Assembly: GCF_001894805.1 (NCBI RefSeq)
Contig: NZ_BCWX01000003.1
Span: forward strand, 372,001-436,000
Source: Rhodococcus globerulus NBRC 14531
Lineage (GTDB): Bacteria; Actinomycetota; Actinomycetes; Mycobacteriales; Mycobacteriaceae
Length of the DNA: 64,000 nucleotides
Direction of reading: 5' to 3'
Shown: piece by piece, positions 25,258 through 33,759 of the stretch
Position numbering within the stretch: the stretch's first letter is position 1
Layout: every line of letters begins with the position of its first letter
Made by a program: the position numbers and the translations under genes
The notes under the pieces: model-generated
Databases searched by the model: none
What the model saw: the letters and a program-made list of their open reading frames with translations, nothing else
What the model was told of the DNA's origin: nothing

Positions 25258-26016
25258 TCAGACGGAGTATCCGCCGTCGACGTTGAGTTTCTGGCCGCTG
25301 ATGAAACCGGCGGCATCGCTCGCGAGGAAATGTACGGCTTCGGCGATGTCGGTCGCGGACCCGAATCGCTTCAGCGGAATTCGACTCATGGTGATGTCGA
25401 GAGCGGCTGGATCGAGATCGGCTGACGCGATGAGTCTTTCGGCCATGCCGTCGGTCAGCATGCCGGGGCCGACGGCGTTGAAGCGAACGCCGTAGCGCCC
25501 TTCTTCGGCGGCAAAGCCGCGGACCAGTTGTTCTACAGCGCCTTTGGTGCCAGCCGAGAGCCCGTCGCGGACCGGGAAGCGGTCGGTTGCTGCTGTGGTG
25601 ACTGCCACGACGGATCCCGACGATGCGCGCAGCGCCGGTAAGGCCGTGTGTACAAGGGTAAAGAATGCTGCGGCTTCTTGATTCAACTGCTCGGCGAACG
25701 TGGTGGGGGAGACTCGCGACAGGTGGGTCATCGGAACGTGTGGTCCCGCTGCGTGCACAAGAGTTGTCAATGATCCGAGGTCGTCGATCGCGGACCGCGC
25801 CGCCGCGGCAATGGACGATTCGCTATCGAGATCCATCGGGTAGGAAAGTGCGCGGACTCCGAGTGATCGGATTTCTGTGCACAGCTGTTCGGCGGCATCC
25901 GCATTACTGCGATAGGTGAAGGCGACGTCGTGTCCGCGGGCGGCGAGTGTGCGGGCGATTGCAGAGCCGATACCGCCGGTTCCGCCGCTGATCAAAACGG
26001 TGCGCACTGCATTCAT
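25258..26016 (-). CDS. Short-chain dehydrogenase-like protein lacking the catalytic tyrosine
   Basis: A 252-residue SDR fold. The cofactor loop SGGTGGIGSAIA, the strand with LVHAAG (NNAG equivalent) and the C-terminal FISGQKLNVDGGYS are typical. In the active-site segment (DGLSAGTKGAVEQL, about residues 150-163) the position four before the lysine is serine rather than tyrosine, and the serine that normally precedes it is replaced in VVAVTTAATDRF. So the Ser-Tyr-Lys triad is not preserved. ATG 26016 follows GGGAGAC. The gene is intact. It may be a binding protein, or an enzyme with an altered mechanism like some enoyl reductases; function unknown. Confidence 0.85.
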   Translation of the reverse strand: MNAVRTVLISGGTGGIGSAIARTLAARGHDVAFTYRSNADAAEQLCTEIRSLGVRALSYPMDLDSESSIAAAARSAIDDLGSLTTLVHAAGPHVPMTHLSRVSPTTFAEQLNQEAAAFFTLVHTALPALRASSGSVVAVTTAATDRFPVRDGLSAGTKGAVEQLVRGFAAEEGRYGVRFNAVGPGMLTDGMAERLIASADLDPAALDITMSRIPLKRFGSATDIAEAVHFLASDAAGFISGQKLNVDGGYSV

Positions 26017-26139
26017 GGTTGTCTCCCGGGTTCCGCGGTTGATGGTCTTCGCATTCAACCTAGCAAGTGCTTGGTTGGCGCGGGTAGGACAGGCTCAGAT
26101 TGCTATCGCAGACGGGAGCGGAACCCTAATCTCAGTGTT

Positions 26140-26877
26140 ATGTCCGATAGCGTGCAGGTGGCCGGAGAAGTGCCGAGTGACGGATCCGAACCGCAGATCC
26201 CCAGCCTCAACAACCGTTTGAACTGGCTTCGCGCCGGGGTTCTCGGAGCGAACGACGGCATCGTGTCCACTGCGGGATTGGTGATCGGTGTCGCAGCCGC
26301 GACAACCGAACGTTCCGCGATCTTCACCGCAGGCTTTGCGGGCTTGGTCGCCGGAGCGGTGTCGATGGCTCTCGGTGAATACGTCTCTGTCAGCGCGCAA
26401 CGCGACACCGAGCGTGCGCTGCTGAAGAAAGAGAAACGAGAACTGCTGGAAATGCCCGAGCAGGAGTTCGCGGAACTTGTCTCGAACTACGAGGCAAAGG
26501 GTTTGAGCACCGAGACCGCCACCAAGGTAGCCGAGGAACTCACCGCACACGACGCATTCGCGGCGCACGTCGAAGTCGAGTTGAAGATTGATCCGAACGA
26601 CCTGACGAACCCCTGGCATGCAGCAATCTCGTCGGCGGTGTCCTTCACCATTGGTGCAGCCATTCCGTTGATCGCGATTCTCTTGCCGCCAACGGGAACC
26701 CGGGTTCCCATAGCGTTTTTCGCGGTGCTTGTCGCGCTGGCGTTGACCGGCACGATCAGCGCGACGCTCGGCGGCGCCCGTAAGACCCGAGCGATCTTGC
26801 GGGTGGTTCTCGGCGGCGCTCTGGCGATGGCCGTGACGTACGGCGTCGGCCAGTTGGTGGGTACCGGGCTCGATTGA
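26140..26877 (+). CDS. VIT1/CCC1-family Fe/Mn transporter
   Basis: Membrane protein of 245 residues. The first helix segment NWLRAGVLGANDGIVSTAGLVIG and GLVAGAVSMALGEYVSVSAQRDTE are the family signature (metal-binding acidic and methionine positions). The middle is a charged cytoplasmic helical domain (about residues 90-155), as in the metal-binding loop of plant VIT1. Three hydrophobic segments follow. Members move Fe2+ or Mn2+ out of the cytosol. ATG 26140 has no Shine-Dalgarno, but TAATCT ends 7 nt before it, the position of a -10 box for a leaderless mRNA. Ends at a strong bidirectional terminator. Confidence 0.9.
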   Translation: MSDSVQVAGEVPSDGSEPQIPSLNNRLNWLRAGVLGANDGIVSTAGLVIGVAAATTERSAIFTAGFAGLVAGAVSMALGEYVSVSAQRDTERALLKKEKRELLEMPEQEFAELVSNYEAKGLSTETATKVAEELTAHDAFAAHVEVELKIDPNDLTNPWHAAISSAVSFTIGAAIPLIAILLPPTGTRVPIAFFAVLVALALTGTISATLGGARKTRAILRVVLGGALAMAVTYGVGQLVGTGLD

Positions 26878-26878
26878 G

Positions 26879-26922
26879 CTGTGCGCCTTCGTTAACCGCG
26901 GGCGGTTGACAAAGGCGCACAG
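26879..26922. terminator. Bidirectional terminator between VIT and USP genes
   Basis: CTGTGCGCCTT (26879-26889) pairs with AAGGCGCACAG (26912-26922), with an inner AACCGC / GCGGTT stem. Confidence 0.85.
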
Positions 26923-26925
26923 CAG

Positions 26926-27816
26926 TCAGGCGCGAGCGACCATCACCGGGCACGGCGCATGGTGCAGCAGGTTCTGGCTCGTCGATCCCATTACTGCGCC
27001 GGCCATTGCGCTTCGGCCGTGGCTGCCGACCACCAGAAGTTGGGCGTCGTCGGCGTATTTCAGCATGACCGGGGCGGCTGCGCCGGGTTCGCTGATTCGA
27101 GTGACCGGAACGTCAGGGTACTGCTCGGCCATTCCGGCAAGGTTTTCGGCCAACAATGCGGACTCCTCTTGTTCGACGGCTTCCCAGTCGATGAGGATTC
27201 CGGCGCCACCTTCACGGAAGGTCGACGCACCTTGCCACGTGTGTACTGCGATGAGGGGTGCTTCGAACTCGTCGGCAAACCAGAAGGCATGTTCGACGGC
27301 CTTCTTGCTCAACGGACTTCCGTCGATACCGACCACGACGGGTCTCTGATCGGGCCCCGGGTTCTCGACGGTTCCACGCCAGACAGTGACCGGGGAGGTT
27401 GCATGATTGGCGACCTTGAGGGCGGTCGATCCGAGTAGACGTGAGCGCAGAGCGCCGGCTCCGGTGGAACCCATGACGATCAACCGAGCTGTGTCGGCCG
27501 ATTCGAGGATATGTGTTGTCGGAGGACCCGGAGCGATGTTGGACTCGATATCCAGCGAAGGGAATTTCTCTGCCACCGCGCTGGACGCCGCCGCGATGAT
27601 TGCTTCGCCGTCCTCGCGGATCTGATTGAGGAACTGCGACTGCAACATCACGGCGGCGGGGCTGTAGATCGGGCCTTCCTGCGGCAGTGCATGTGCCAGG
27701 ATCAGCCGTGCATTGACCACCTGAGCAACGGCTGCGGCCCATTTCGCGGCACCGATCGATGCCTCGGAACCGTCGACGCCGACAACGATGTCCTGGTGTC
27801 CGGCAAGTGTGTCCAT
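26926..27816 (-). CDS. Universal stress protein, tandem USP domains
   Basis: Cytosolic stress protein of 296 residues with two USP domains (about 8-145 and 155-292). Domain 1 begins DIVVGVDGSEAS and ends IVMGSTGAGALRSRLLGSTALKVANHATSPVTVWR; domain 2 begins PVVVGIDGSPLS and ends LVVGSHGRSAMAGAVMGSTSQNLLHHAPCPVMVA. Both keep the G-x2-G-x9-G(S/T) ATP-binding signature, so it probably binds ATP, as in the mycobacterial Rv2623 type. ATG 27816 follows GAGGGAG. It lies 49 bp after the CYTH-CHAD gene on the same strand with no hairpin between, so the two are probably co-expressed. Confidence 0.93.
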   Translation of the reverse strand: MDTLAGHQDIVVGVDGSEASIGAAKWAAAVAQVVNARLILAHALPQEGPIYSPAAVMLQSQFLNQIREDGEAIIAAASSAVAEKFPSLDIESNIAPGPPTTHILESADTARLIVMGSTGAGALRSRLLGSTALKVANHATSPVTVWRGTVENPGPDQRPVVVGIDGSPLSKKAVEHAFWFADEFEAPLIAVHTWQGASTFREGGAGILIDWEAVEQEESALLAENLAGMAEQYPDVPVTRISEPGAAAPVMLKYADDAQLLVVGSHGRSAMAGAVMGSTSQNLLHHAPCPVMVARA

Positions 27817-27865
27817 GCTTACTCCCTCAGGTGGTTCGAGATCCGTCAACTGTTCCGATGATGTC

Positions 27866-29401
27866 TCATCGCCACAGCGTTGCTGATGATTTTGCTGCTT
27901 CCTTCCATGTCTTCTCGAGTAGTGCGGCTTGCTCGTCGGCAATGTCGAGTTCGCGTCGGTACACCATTCCCAAGCTGAAACTGGTGAGTGAGGTGTGCTC
28001 GTGCTCCGACGCCATTTCCAGCAGATGGTGACCGGCGACAACAGAATCCTGGTGCTCGCCGAGAACATCCTGGAAGTGGTTGAAATGCTTGAGCGCTCGT
28101 TTGGCGCGATGCTTGTTCGACGGCTTCATCACTTCGATCGCGTACTTCATTCGCTTGGCGCCCTTGCGTGCTCGATGGATTTTCTCGTCGCGGTCCGCGC
28201 GTGACGTCGCTTCGGCGACTTTGTCGACTCGTTTGCCGACCTTGTGCGAGAGATGCTGCAGGGTGTTCGCCAGTTCCTTGGAGGAGATCTTCTTGTCGGT
28301 GCGTCGACCGATCGCGTCGAATTCCAGATCGACGACGTACGCGTCGAGGTTCTCGAGCAAGGTCAGATAACGTTCGGAATTCAGTGTGTCGAGTGCAATT
28401 CCCTGGGCGGTTTCTGCTCGGGCAGAGAAGTATTCGTCGATCCGGGCCCGTACGGCTTCCTGCTCGGGCATGTCGATTTCGCCGAGGCGGTCGACCAGTC
28501 GCTGCCACTGCACCTCGACGTCGCGGGCATCACCGAACTTGCCGCCCAACCACCGTAGGTCGTCGACAAGTGCATCGGTCCGCGGTGACTGTCCGGCGTA
28601 CGACTGCAGTGCACTGCGAATCCGACGCGCGGCGACGCGAAAGTCGTGAACGGCTTCCTCGCTGCGCCTACGGGTTCCGAGATCCGCGTCGGTGAGTGCG
28701 CGGATCTGTTCGATCAGGTAGTTGCGCAGCAGTATCCGAGGGGTGGGTGACTTCGTGGTGGTGGCTTCGGGTGCGGAGTGCGGTGTCACGGAGGTGCCAA
28801 GCGCACGTTTCAGCTTGGACGGGCTTTCCGAGCGCTCGAGGCCGGCGCCGAACAGCAGGGTTTCGATGGCATCGGCCAGTGGTTGCCCGCCCGCTCCTTG
28901 CTCGACCTCGACTTCTTGCCACGTGGACTCTCCGGATCCGTCTGCTTTGCAGGCAATTACGGTGTCCGAAACAACTTCGGCGAGAAGCGTGTCGTCGGCG
29001 TCGTTGAGTCTGGTGCGCTCGCGGTCGGTGATGATCAGGGCGACGGGGACCAGGTCGTTGCCACGAATGATCGCTCGGACCAGCGTTGACAATGCTTCGG
29101 GTACGACAGTTCCGTCGTCGGGCGGCAGTTGGATTTCGGTTCGGGCATCACCGGCGCCAGGAAGTTTCATATGCCAGCCGGCGTCGTCGCCACCCTCACG
29201 TTTGCGCAGCGTGATCTTCTCGGCGAGCAACCGATAGTCGGCGGTGTCGAAGTACGTTGCGGAGAGTTGGATCGAGTCGTGGACCGGTGCGCCGGCTACC
29301 CCGGGCAGGTTGTCCAGTGCCGGAACTTCCTGCTCTGCAGGTGCTTCGTACTTGCGCTCGACTTCCTGGACAGCTCCAGGTACTGCATCGGTCTTGCTCA
29401 T
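27866..29401 (-). CDS. CYTH-CHAD domain protein
   Basis: A 511-residue soluble protein with an N-terminal CYTH domain (about 10-205), opening with VQEVERKYEAP (ExExK) and carrying the acidic and basic residues of the triphosphate tunnel (TLRKREGG, WHMKLPG, RTEIQLP, ITDRERTR). A C-terminal CHAD domain (about 225-500) is histidine/arginine rich: EEAVHDFRVAARRIRSALQSY, RARKGAKRMKYAIEV, HFQDVLGEHQDSVVA. CHAD binds polyphosphate; CYTH proteins hydrolyse tripolyphosphate or related compounds. Start supported by AAGGAG. It may be attached to polyphosphate granules; this is inferred from known CHAD proteins. Confidence 0.95.
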   Translation of the reverse strand: MSKTDAVPGAVQEVERKYEAPAEQEVPALDNLPGVAGAPVHDSIQLSATYFDTADYRLLAEKITLRKREGGDDAGWHMKLPGAGDARTEIQLPPDDGTVVPEALSTLVRAIIRGNDLVPVALIITDRERTRLNDADDTLLAEVVSDTVIACKADGSGESTWQEVEVEQGAGGQPLADAIETLLFGAGLERSESPSKLKRALGTSVTPHSAPEATTTKSPTPRILLRNYLIEQIRALTDADLGTRRRSEEAVHDFRVAARRIRSALQSYAGQSPRTDALVDDLRWLGGKFGDARDVEVQWQRLVDRLGEIDMPEQEAVRARIDEYFSARAETAQGIALDTLNSERYLTLLENLDAYVVDLEFDAIGRRTDKKISSKELANTLQHLSHKVGKRVDKVAEATSRADRDEKIHRARKGAKRMKYAIEVMKPSNKHRAKRALKHFNHFQDVLGEHQDSVVAGHHLLEMASEHEHTSLTSFSLGMVYRRELDIADEQAALLEKTWKEAAKSSATLWR

Positions 29402-29477
29402 CTGATCTCCTTGTGCGGTGCGATGTAACTGCGTCCATCCTTGTCGGTAACGAGGGCGCAGGGAAGGGTGAGCGCTT

Positions 29478-30416
29478 TCAGGTTGGCCATGCGAGCGTCA
29501 GGCGGCTTTCGAATCGGCGGGTTTCGCCGCTGACGGGGTCGTCGAACTCGAGCACACGGGACAGCAGGCGGAGTGGGTTCGAATAGTCTTCTGCAGCAAC
29601 ATCGTAAAAATCCGGGTAGAAGTTGTCGCCGTGGATGGGTAGTCCCACCGATGTCATGTGCAGACGGAGTTGGTGCGTCTTGCCGGTATGGGGAATCAGT
29701 CGATAGCGCGCAAACTCGCCGTGAGTTTCGATCAGTTCGATACGCGATTCGCTGTTGGGATCGCCGTCGATCTCGCGGGCTTTGAGTACTCCGCGTTCCT
29801 TCACGATGCGGCTTCGCACGACGGTAGGCGTCGCGACGTCGGCGTCGTAGCGTGCGATTGCTTCGTATTCCTTGGAGACGAGGCGATCGGCGAACATCGT
29901 CTGGTAGCCGCGCCTGGCCTGCTGGTGCACGGTGAAGAGGAGCAGCCCGGCAGTTACGCGATCGAGTCGGTGTGCCGGACTGAGCTCGGGGAGGTCGAGG
30001 TCTCGGCGAAGTCGAACCAACGCGGATTCCGCGATGTAGCGTCCGCGCGGAGTGCTGGCCAGAAAATGAGGCTTGTCGACTACGAGGATGTTGTCGTCGC
30101 GGTACAGGATGTCGATCTCGAAAGGAACTCGTGCTTCGACGGGCGGGTCGCGGTACAGATAGACGAAGCGGCGAGGCGCAAACGCGGTTCTTTCGTCGAT
30201 TCCGACGCCTTTCTCGTCAACAACCTCGCGGGCGGCAACTTTCTCCCGCAGTCGCACAGCGTCCTGCGGGAACCGCTCGAGTAGATAGTCGAGCGTGGTT
30301 TCCCACGTTCCCGTGTCGGGTTGACGGATGCGGCTGGGGTTGAGGCCGTCGCGGACGGGGAGCGGAGATCGAGACACATCTTCGACGGTAGCGCTCTGGC
30401 CGGGTATTCGAGCCAT
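29478..30416 (-). CDS. RluA-family pseudouridine synthase
   Basis: RNA modification enzyme of about 312 residues. SPAHRLDRVTAGLLLF carries the catalytic aspartate of the RluA family (HRLDxxTSG with V in place of the usual D-T spacing), preceded by ILYRDDNILVVDKPHFLASTP and followed by GKTHQLRLHMTSVGLPIHGD. The N-terminal 100 residues hold a likely S4-like or unrelated extension (GTWETTLDYLLERFP) typical of the actinobacterial subgroup. ATG 30416 is used; a longer in-frame extension overlaps the divergent promoter region and has unlikely composition. Target RNA unknown. It sits 76 bp upstream of the CYTH-CHAD gene. Confidence 0.9.
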   Translation of the reverse strand: MARIPGQSATVEDVSRSPLPVRDGLNPSRIRQPDTGTWETTLDYLLERFPQDAVRLREKVAAREVVDEKGVGIDERTAFAPRRFVYLYRDPPVEARVPFEIDILYRDDNILVVDKPHFLASTPRGRYIAESALVRLRRDLDLPELSPAHRLDRVTAGLLLFTVHQQARRGYQTMFADRLVSKEYEAIARYDADVATPTVVRSRIVKERGVLKAREIDGDPNSESRIELIETHGEFARYRLIPHTGKTHQLRLHMTSVGLPIHGDNFYPDFYDVAAEDYSNPLRLLSRVLEFDDPVSGETRRFESRLTLAWPT

Positions 30417-30503
30417 CCACGACAGATCGGGCGTGGGTAATCGAGAATCAAGCTTGTGACGTCGAACACCGCACAGTGCTGACCTGCGTATTCGGGCGTT
30501 GAT

Positions 30504-30529
30504 GTTACGGATAAGCGTGCCGACGTAAC
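30504..30529. promoter_or_regulatory. Inverted repeat ahead of the ureide operon
   Basis: GTTACG-N14-CGTAAC, perfect 6-bp arms, 45 bp before the DUF6986 ATG. Candidate operator. Confidence 0.45.
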
Positions 30530-30574
30530 CTGAACGAAACTGCGAGCTAACCCACAGTCTGCGACTATTGGTCG

Positions 30575-31819
30575 ATGACCGAGCCTCGCCTTCCCACAGC
30601 TGTTCACGACAGATTGGCACAGTTGCTCGACCCCGTCGATTCGAGACTCGCAAGCCAGTACCCCGGCAACCGCGACGAGATTCAACCGGTGCACACCGTG
30701 TACGTCAGTGCTGCCGACGCAGGTGTCGATACTCCGCGGTCGTGGGGTGAGCAGGCAATCGAACTGCTTGATGCCCATGTTGATGTTTTTGCCGATCTCG
30801 ACACCGAGAATGCACTCGACGATGTCCGTGTTCTGTTGGGTCGCACACCCGTCCAGGACTTACGGATCGATTTCGAAGACGGATACGGGCGACGCGAGGA
30901 CCAGGAAGAGGATGCCGCCGCGCGGAACGCAGGTCGGACCCTGGCAGCGATCAGTGCGGACCCGTACGGTCCGAGTTGGTGCGGCATCAGGTTCAAAGGA
31001 ATGCCGGCGAGTGAGCGTCGGCGATCCATTCGCACTCTCGAATTGGTTCTGGACGCCGCCGGTGGAGTGCCAGCTGGATTTGTATTCACCGTTCCCAAAC
31101 TTCGTGCGGTAGAGCAGGTTACCGCGACGGTGCTGTTGTGCGAGGAGTTGGAGAAGGCCCACGGGTTGGCGACGGGATCCCTGCGATTCGAGCTGCAGAT
31201 CGAAAGTCCGCAGGCTGTGATTGCTGCGGACGGAACCATTGCGGTTGCGCCGGCTATTCATCGCAGTGAGGGTCGACTGACCGGATTGCACTACGGTACT
31301 TACGATTACAGTGCCGCATGCGGAATCGCATCGCGCTTTCAATCGCTCGAGCATCCCGTTGCAGATCATGCCAAGGCGGTGATGCTCGCCGCAGCCGCTC
31401 AGACCGGGGTGTGGGTGTGCGACGGTTCCACGCAGATTGCCCCGGTGGGAACCCCCGAAATGATTCACGACGCCATTACACGGCATCATCGGCTTGTCAT
31501 GCGATCGCTCGAGCGTGGCTACTACCAGGGCTGGGACATGCATCCCGGGCATCTGGTGACGCGATGGCTCGCGACGACAAACTTCTACCGCGGAGCCTTG
31601 ACCGCCGCAGCGCCGCGAATTCAGGCCTACCTCGATCGTCAGGGTGGGAGTGTGATGGACGAGCCGGCAACAGCGCAGGCATTGGCTGCCGTTGTCCTGC
31701 GCGGGCTGGACGCGGGTGCCTTTGCCGAGGCCGGCGTTCTTGCTCTTGCGCCCTCTGCCGATACAGCCTCGCTACGAAGCTTGGTGGGACGAACCACTGT
31801 CAACACAGGAGTGAACTGA
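30575..31819 (+). CDS. DUF6986 protein, HpcH/HpaI aldolase / CitE-like fold, ureide operon
   Basis: A 414-residue cytosolic protein of the aldolase/citrate-lyase-like superfamily. The metal-binding stretch LRIDFEDGYGRRED is the counterpart of the acidic motif in CitE-type lyases, ELQIESPQAV the second glutamate-bearing strand, and GLHYGTYDYSAACGI, WDMHPGH lie in barrel positions. It is the first gene of an operon with allantoicase (4-bp gap) and a PuuE-type allantoinase, so it likely handles a product such as ureidoglycolate or glyoxylate. No characterised activity is known to me. Start at ATG 30575; no strong ribosome site. Confidence 0.82.
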   Translation: MTEPRLPTAVHDRLAQLLDPVDSRLASQYPGNRDEIQPVHTVYVSAADAGVDTPRSWGEQAIELLDAHVDVFADLDTENALDDVRVLLGRTPVQDLRIDFEDGYGRREDQEEDAAARNAGRTLAAISADPYGPSWCGIRFKGMPASERRRSIRTLELVLDAAGGVPAGFVFTVPKLRAVEQVTATVLLCEELEKAHGLATGSLRFELQIESPQAVIAADGTIAVAPAIHRSEGRLTGLHYGTYDYSAACGIASRFQSLEHPVADHAKAVMLAAAAQTGVWVCDGSTQIAPVGTPEMIHDAITRHHRLVMRSLERGYYQGWDMHPGHLVTRWLATTNFYRGALTAAAPRIQAYLDRQGGSVMDEPATAQALAAVVLRGLDAGAFAEAGVLALAPSADTASLRSLVGRTTVNTGVN

Positions 31820-31823
31820 ATCT

Positions 31824-32810
31824 ATGACAACCACTGATTTCACCGCTTATCCAGACTTGGCGTTGCGGACGCTTGGCGGCGCTGTGATCTGGGCGAATGA
31901 CGAAGCATTTGCCGAGCGTGAAGCGTTGATCCGACCGGGTAAGGCGGGATACCAACCCGCGACATTCGGCCATAAAGGGCAGGTCTACGACGGTTGGGAA
32001 ACCCGTCGACGTCGCGTCGCCGGCCACGACGAAGCGATTGTCCGACTCGGTGTTCCGGGCGTCGTCCACGGCGTTGTGGTTGATACAGCGTGGTTCAAGG
32101 GCAATTACCCGCCCGAGATTTCGGTGGAAGCGATCAGTGTCGACGGGTATCCGGATCCGGCAGAGTTGGCGCAATCGGCCGACTGGCAGACGATTGTCGA
32201 GCGCTCCGCGGTCGCCGGTGACTCGGAGAATCCGTTCGACGTGAGCTCGGATCAGCGCTGGACCCACGTCAAGCTCACCATCTACCCGGACGGCGGCGTT
32301 GCCCGCTTCCGCGTGCACGGTGAAGCACGCCCGGATCCACGGTTCCTCGATGCCGGGCCGCTCGATCTTGCAGCACTCGAGAACGGTGGACGAGTAACCG
32401 ACTGTTCCAACATGTTCTACAGCTCACCGCAGAACATTCTGTTCCCCGGTCGAGCAGCATCGATGGGTGACGGCTGGGAGACTGCGCGCCGCCGCGACGA
32501 CGGAAACGATTGGGTGCAAGTGCAACTCGCCGGCGAAGGTTCGTTGAGTTTTGTCGAGATCGACACGTCGTACTTCCTCGGCAACGCTCCAGGTGCCGGC
32601 GCGCTGACCGGACGCACGCCGCGCGGCGAATGGATCGAATTGTTGCCGCGCACCACGTTCCGGCCGGATACGCGTCATCGCTTCCTGATCGAGAGCGACG
32701 TCCCGGTAACCGATGTACGGTTGGATGTCTTCCCGGACGGCGGGCTCGCTCGGCTGCGTGTTTTCGGAACTCTGACACCGGCAGCTCGAGCTGTGCTCGA
32801 CGGGCAATGA
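31824..32810 (+). CDS. alc: Allantoicase
   Basis: Cytosolic amidinohydrolase of 328 residues that converts allantoate to ureidoglycolate and urea. Two internally repeated jelly-roll domains are visible: DGWETRRRR...IVRLGVPGVVHGVVVDTAWFKGNYPPE in the first and DGWETARRRDDGNDWVQVQLAGEGSLSFVEIDTSYFLGN in the second, each with the WETxRRR and D-(T/S)-x-(W/Y)-F-x-G-N pattern. Ends of each repeat contain the shared YPDGG(V/L)ARxR(V)xG signature. Second gene of the ureide operon, 4 bp after the DUF6986 gene and 16 bp before the allantoinase gene. Confidence 0.96.
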   Translation: MTTTDFTAYPDLALRTLGGAVIWANDEAFAEREALIRPGKAGYQPATFGHKGQVYDGWETRRRRVAGHDEAIVRLGVPGVVHGVVVDTAWFKGNYPPEISVEAISVDGYPDPAELAQSADWQTIVERSAVAGDSENPFDVSSDQRWTHVKLTIYPDGGVARFRVHGEARPDPRFLDAGPLDLAALENGGRVTDCSNMFYSSPQNILFPGRAASMGDGWETARRRDDGNDWVQVQLAGEGSLSFVEIDTSYFLGNAPGAGALTGRTPRGEWIELLPRTTFRPDTRHRFLIESDVPVTDVRLDVFPDGGLARLRVFGTLTPAARAVLDGQ

Positions 32811-32826
32811 CGGTAAAGTTGTTGCC

Positions 32827-33741
32827 ATGAACAACTATCCGCGTGACATGGTGGGGTACGGCAAGAATCCTCCCCACCCGCATTGGCCCGGCGACGCGCG
32901 GATTGCGGTCCAGTTCGTGCTCAACTACGAGGAGGGCGGCGAGCGTAACGTCCTCGACGGTGATGACGTCTCGGAGACGTTTCTGTCGGAAATGACTCCG
33001 GCAGAGGCGTTTCCGAACCGCCACATGAGCATGGAATCGCTGTACGAGTACGGATCTCGCGCCGGATTGTGGCGAGTTCTCGGGATCTTCGAGCGACGCA
33101 ATCTCCCGCTGACAATTTTTGCGGTGGCGCGTGCCATGCAGCGTAACCCTGAGGCGGTCAGCGCTTTTGGTGAACTCGGTCACGAGATAGCGTGCCACGG
33201 ACTGCGGTGGTTGTCATATCAGTCGGCGGACGTCGAGCGTGAGCGCGCGGATATGGCCGAAGCCGTCGACATCCTTCGGGATCTGACGGGGTCCGCCCCG
33301 CTCGGGTGGTACACCGGACGTGATTCACCGAACACCCGTGAGTTGGTTGTAGAGCATGGCGGATTTGTCTACGACTCGGATTCGTACGCCGACGACCTGC
33401 CGTATTGGGTCGACGTGCCTCGAGGCGAGGAGTCGGTGAAGCATCTGGTGGTTCCGTACACACTCGACACCAATGACATGCGGTTCGCCTCTCCGGCAGG
33501 CTTTCCCAGTGGCGATCAGTTTTTTGCGCATCTGCGTGACGCCTTCGACGTGCTGTACTCCGAGGGGACCGCCGGGGCACCGAAAATGCTGTCGGTCGGA
33601 TTGCACTGCCGCATAGTCGGCCGCCCCGCCCGCGCTGCGGCCCTCGAGCGATTCCTCGACCACGTGCAGTCACATGAGAAGGTGTGGATCACGCGTCGGA
33701 TCGATATTGCTGAGCATTGGAAGGCTGTCCACCCCGCTTAG
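32827..33741 (+). CDS. puuE: Allantoinase, polysaccharide-deacetylase fold (PuuE type)
   Basis: A 304-residue enzyme of the NodB/polysaccharide-deacetylase superfamily. PuuE members, known from Pseudomonas, hydrolyse allantoin to allantoate without metal. The N-terminal RDMVGYGKNPPHPHWPGDARIAVQFVLNYEEGGE is diagnostic for this subfamily (SxYG...P-x-W-P). Further signatures: LTIFAVARAMQRNPE, HEIACHGLRW, GWYTGRDSPNTRELV. Third gene of the operon with allantoicase; together they carry allantoin to ureidoglycolate. Convergent with the racemase gene. Confidence 0.94.
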   Translation: MNNYPRDMVGYGKNPPHPHWPGDARIAVQFVLNYEEGGERNVLDGDDVSETFLSEMTPAEAFPNRHMSMESLYEYGSRAGLWRVLGIFERRNLPLTIFAVARAMQRNPEAVSAFGELGHEIACHGLRWLSYQSADVERERADMAEAVDILRDLTGSAPLGWYTGRDSPNTRELVVEHGGFVYDSDSYADDLPYWVDVPRGEESVKHLVVPYTLDTNDMRFASPAGFPSGDQFFAHLRDAFDVLYSEGTAGAPKMLSVGLHCRIVGRPARAAALERFLDHVQSHEKVWITRRIDIAEHWKAVHPA

Positions 33742-33759
33742 GGAGGGCGTCCTGCGCAG

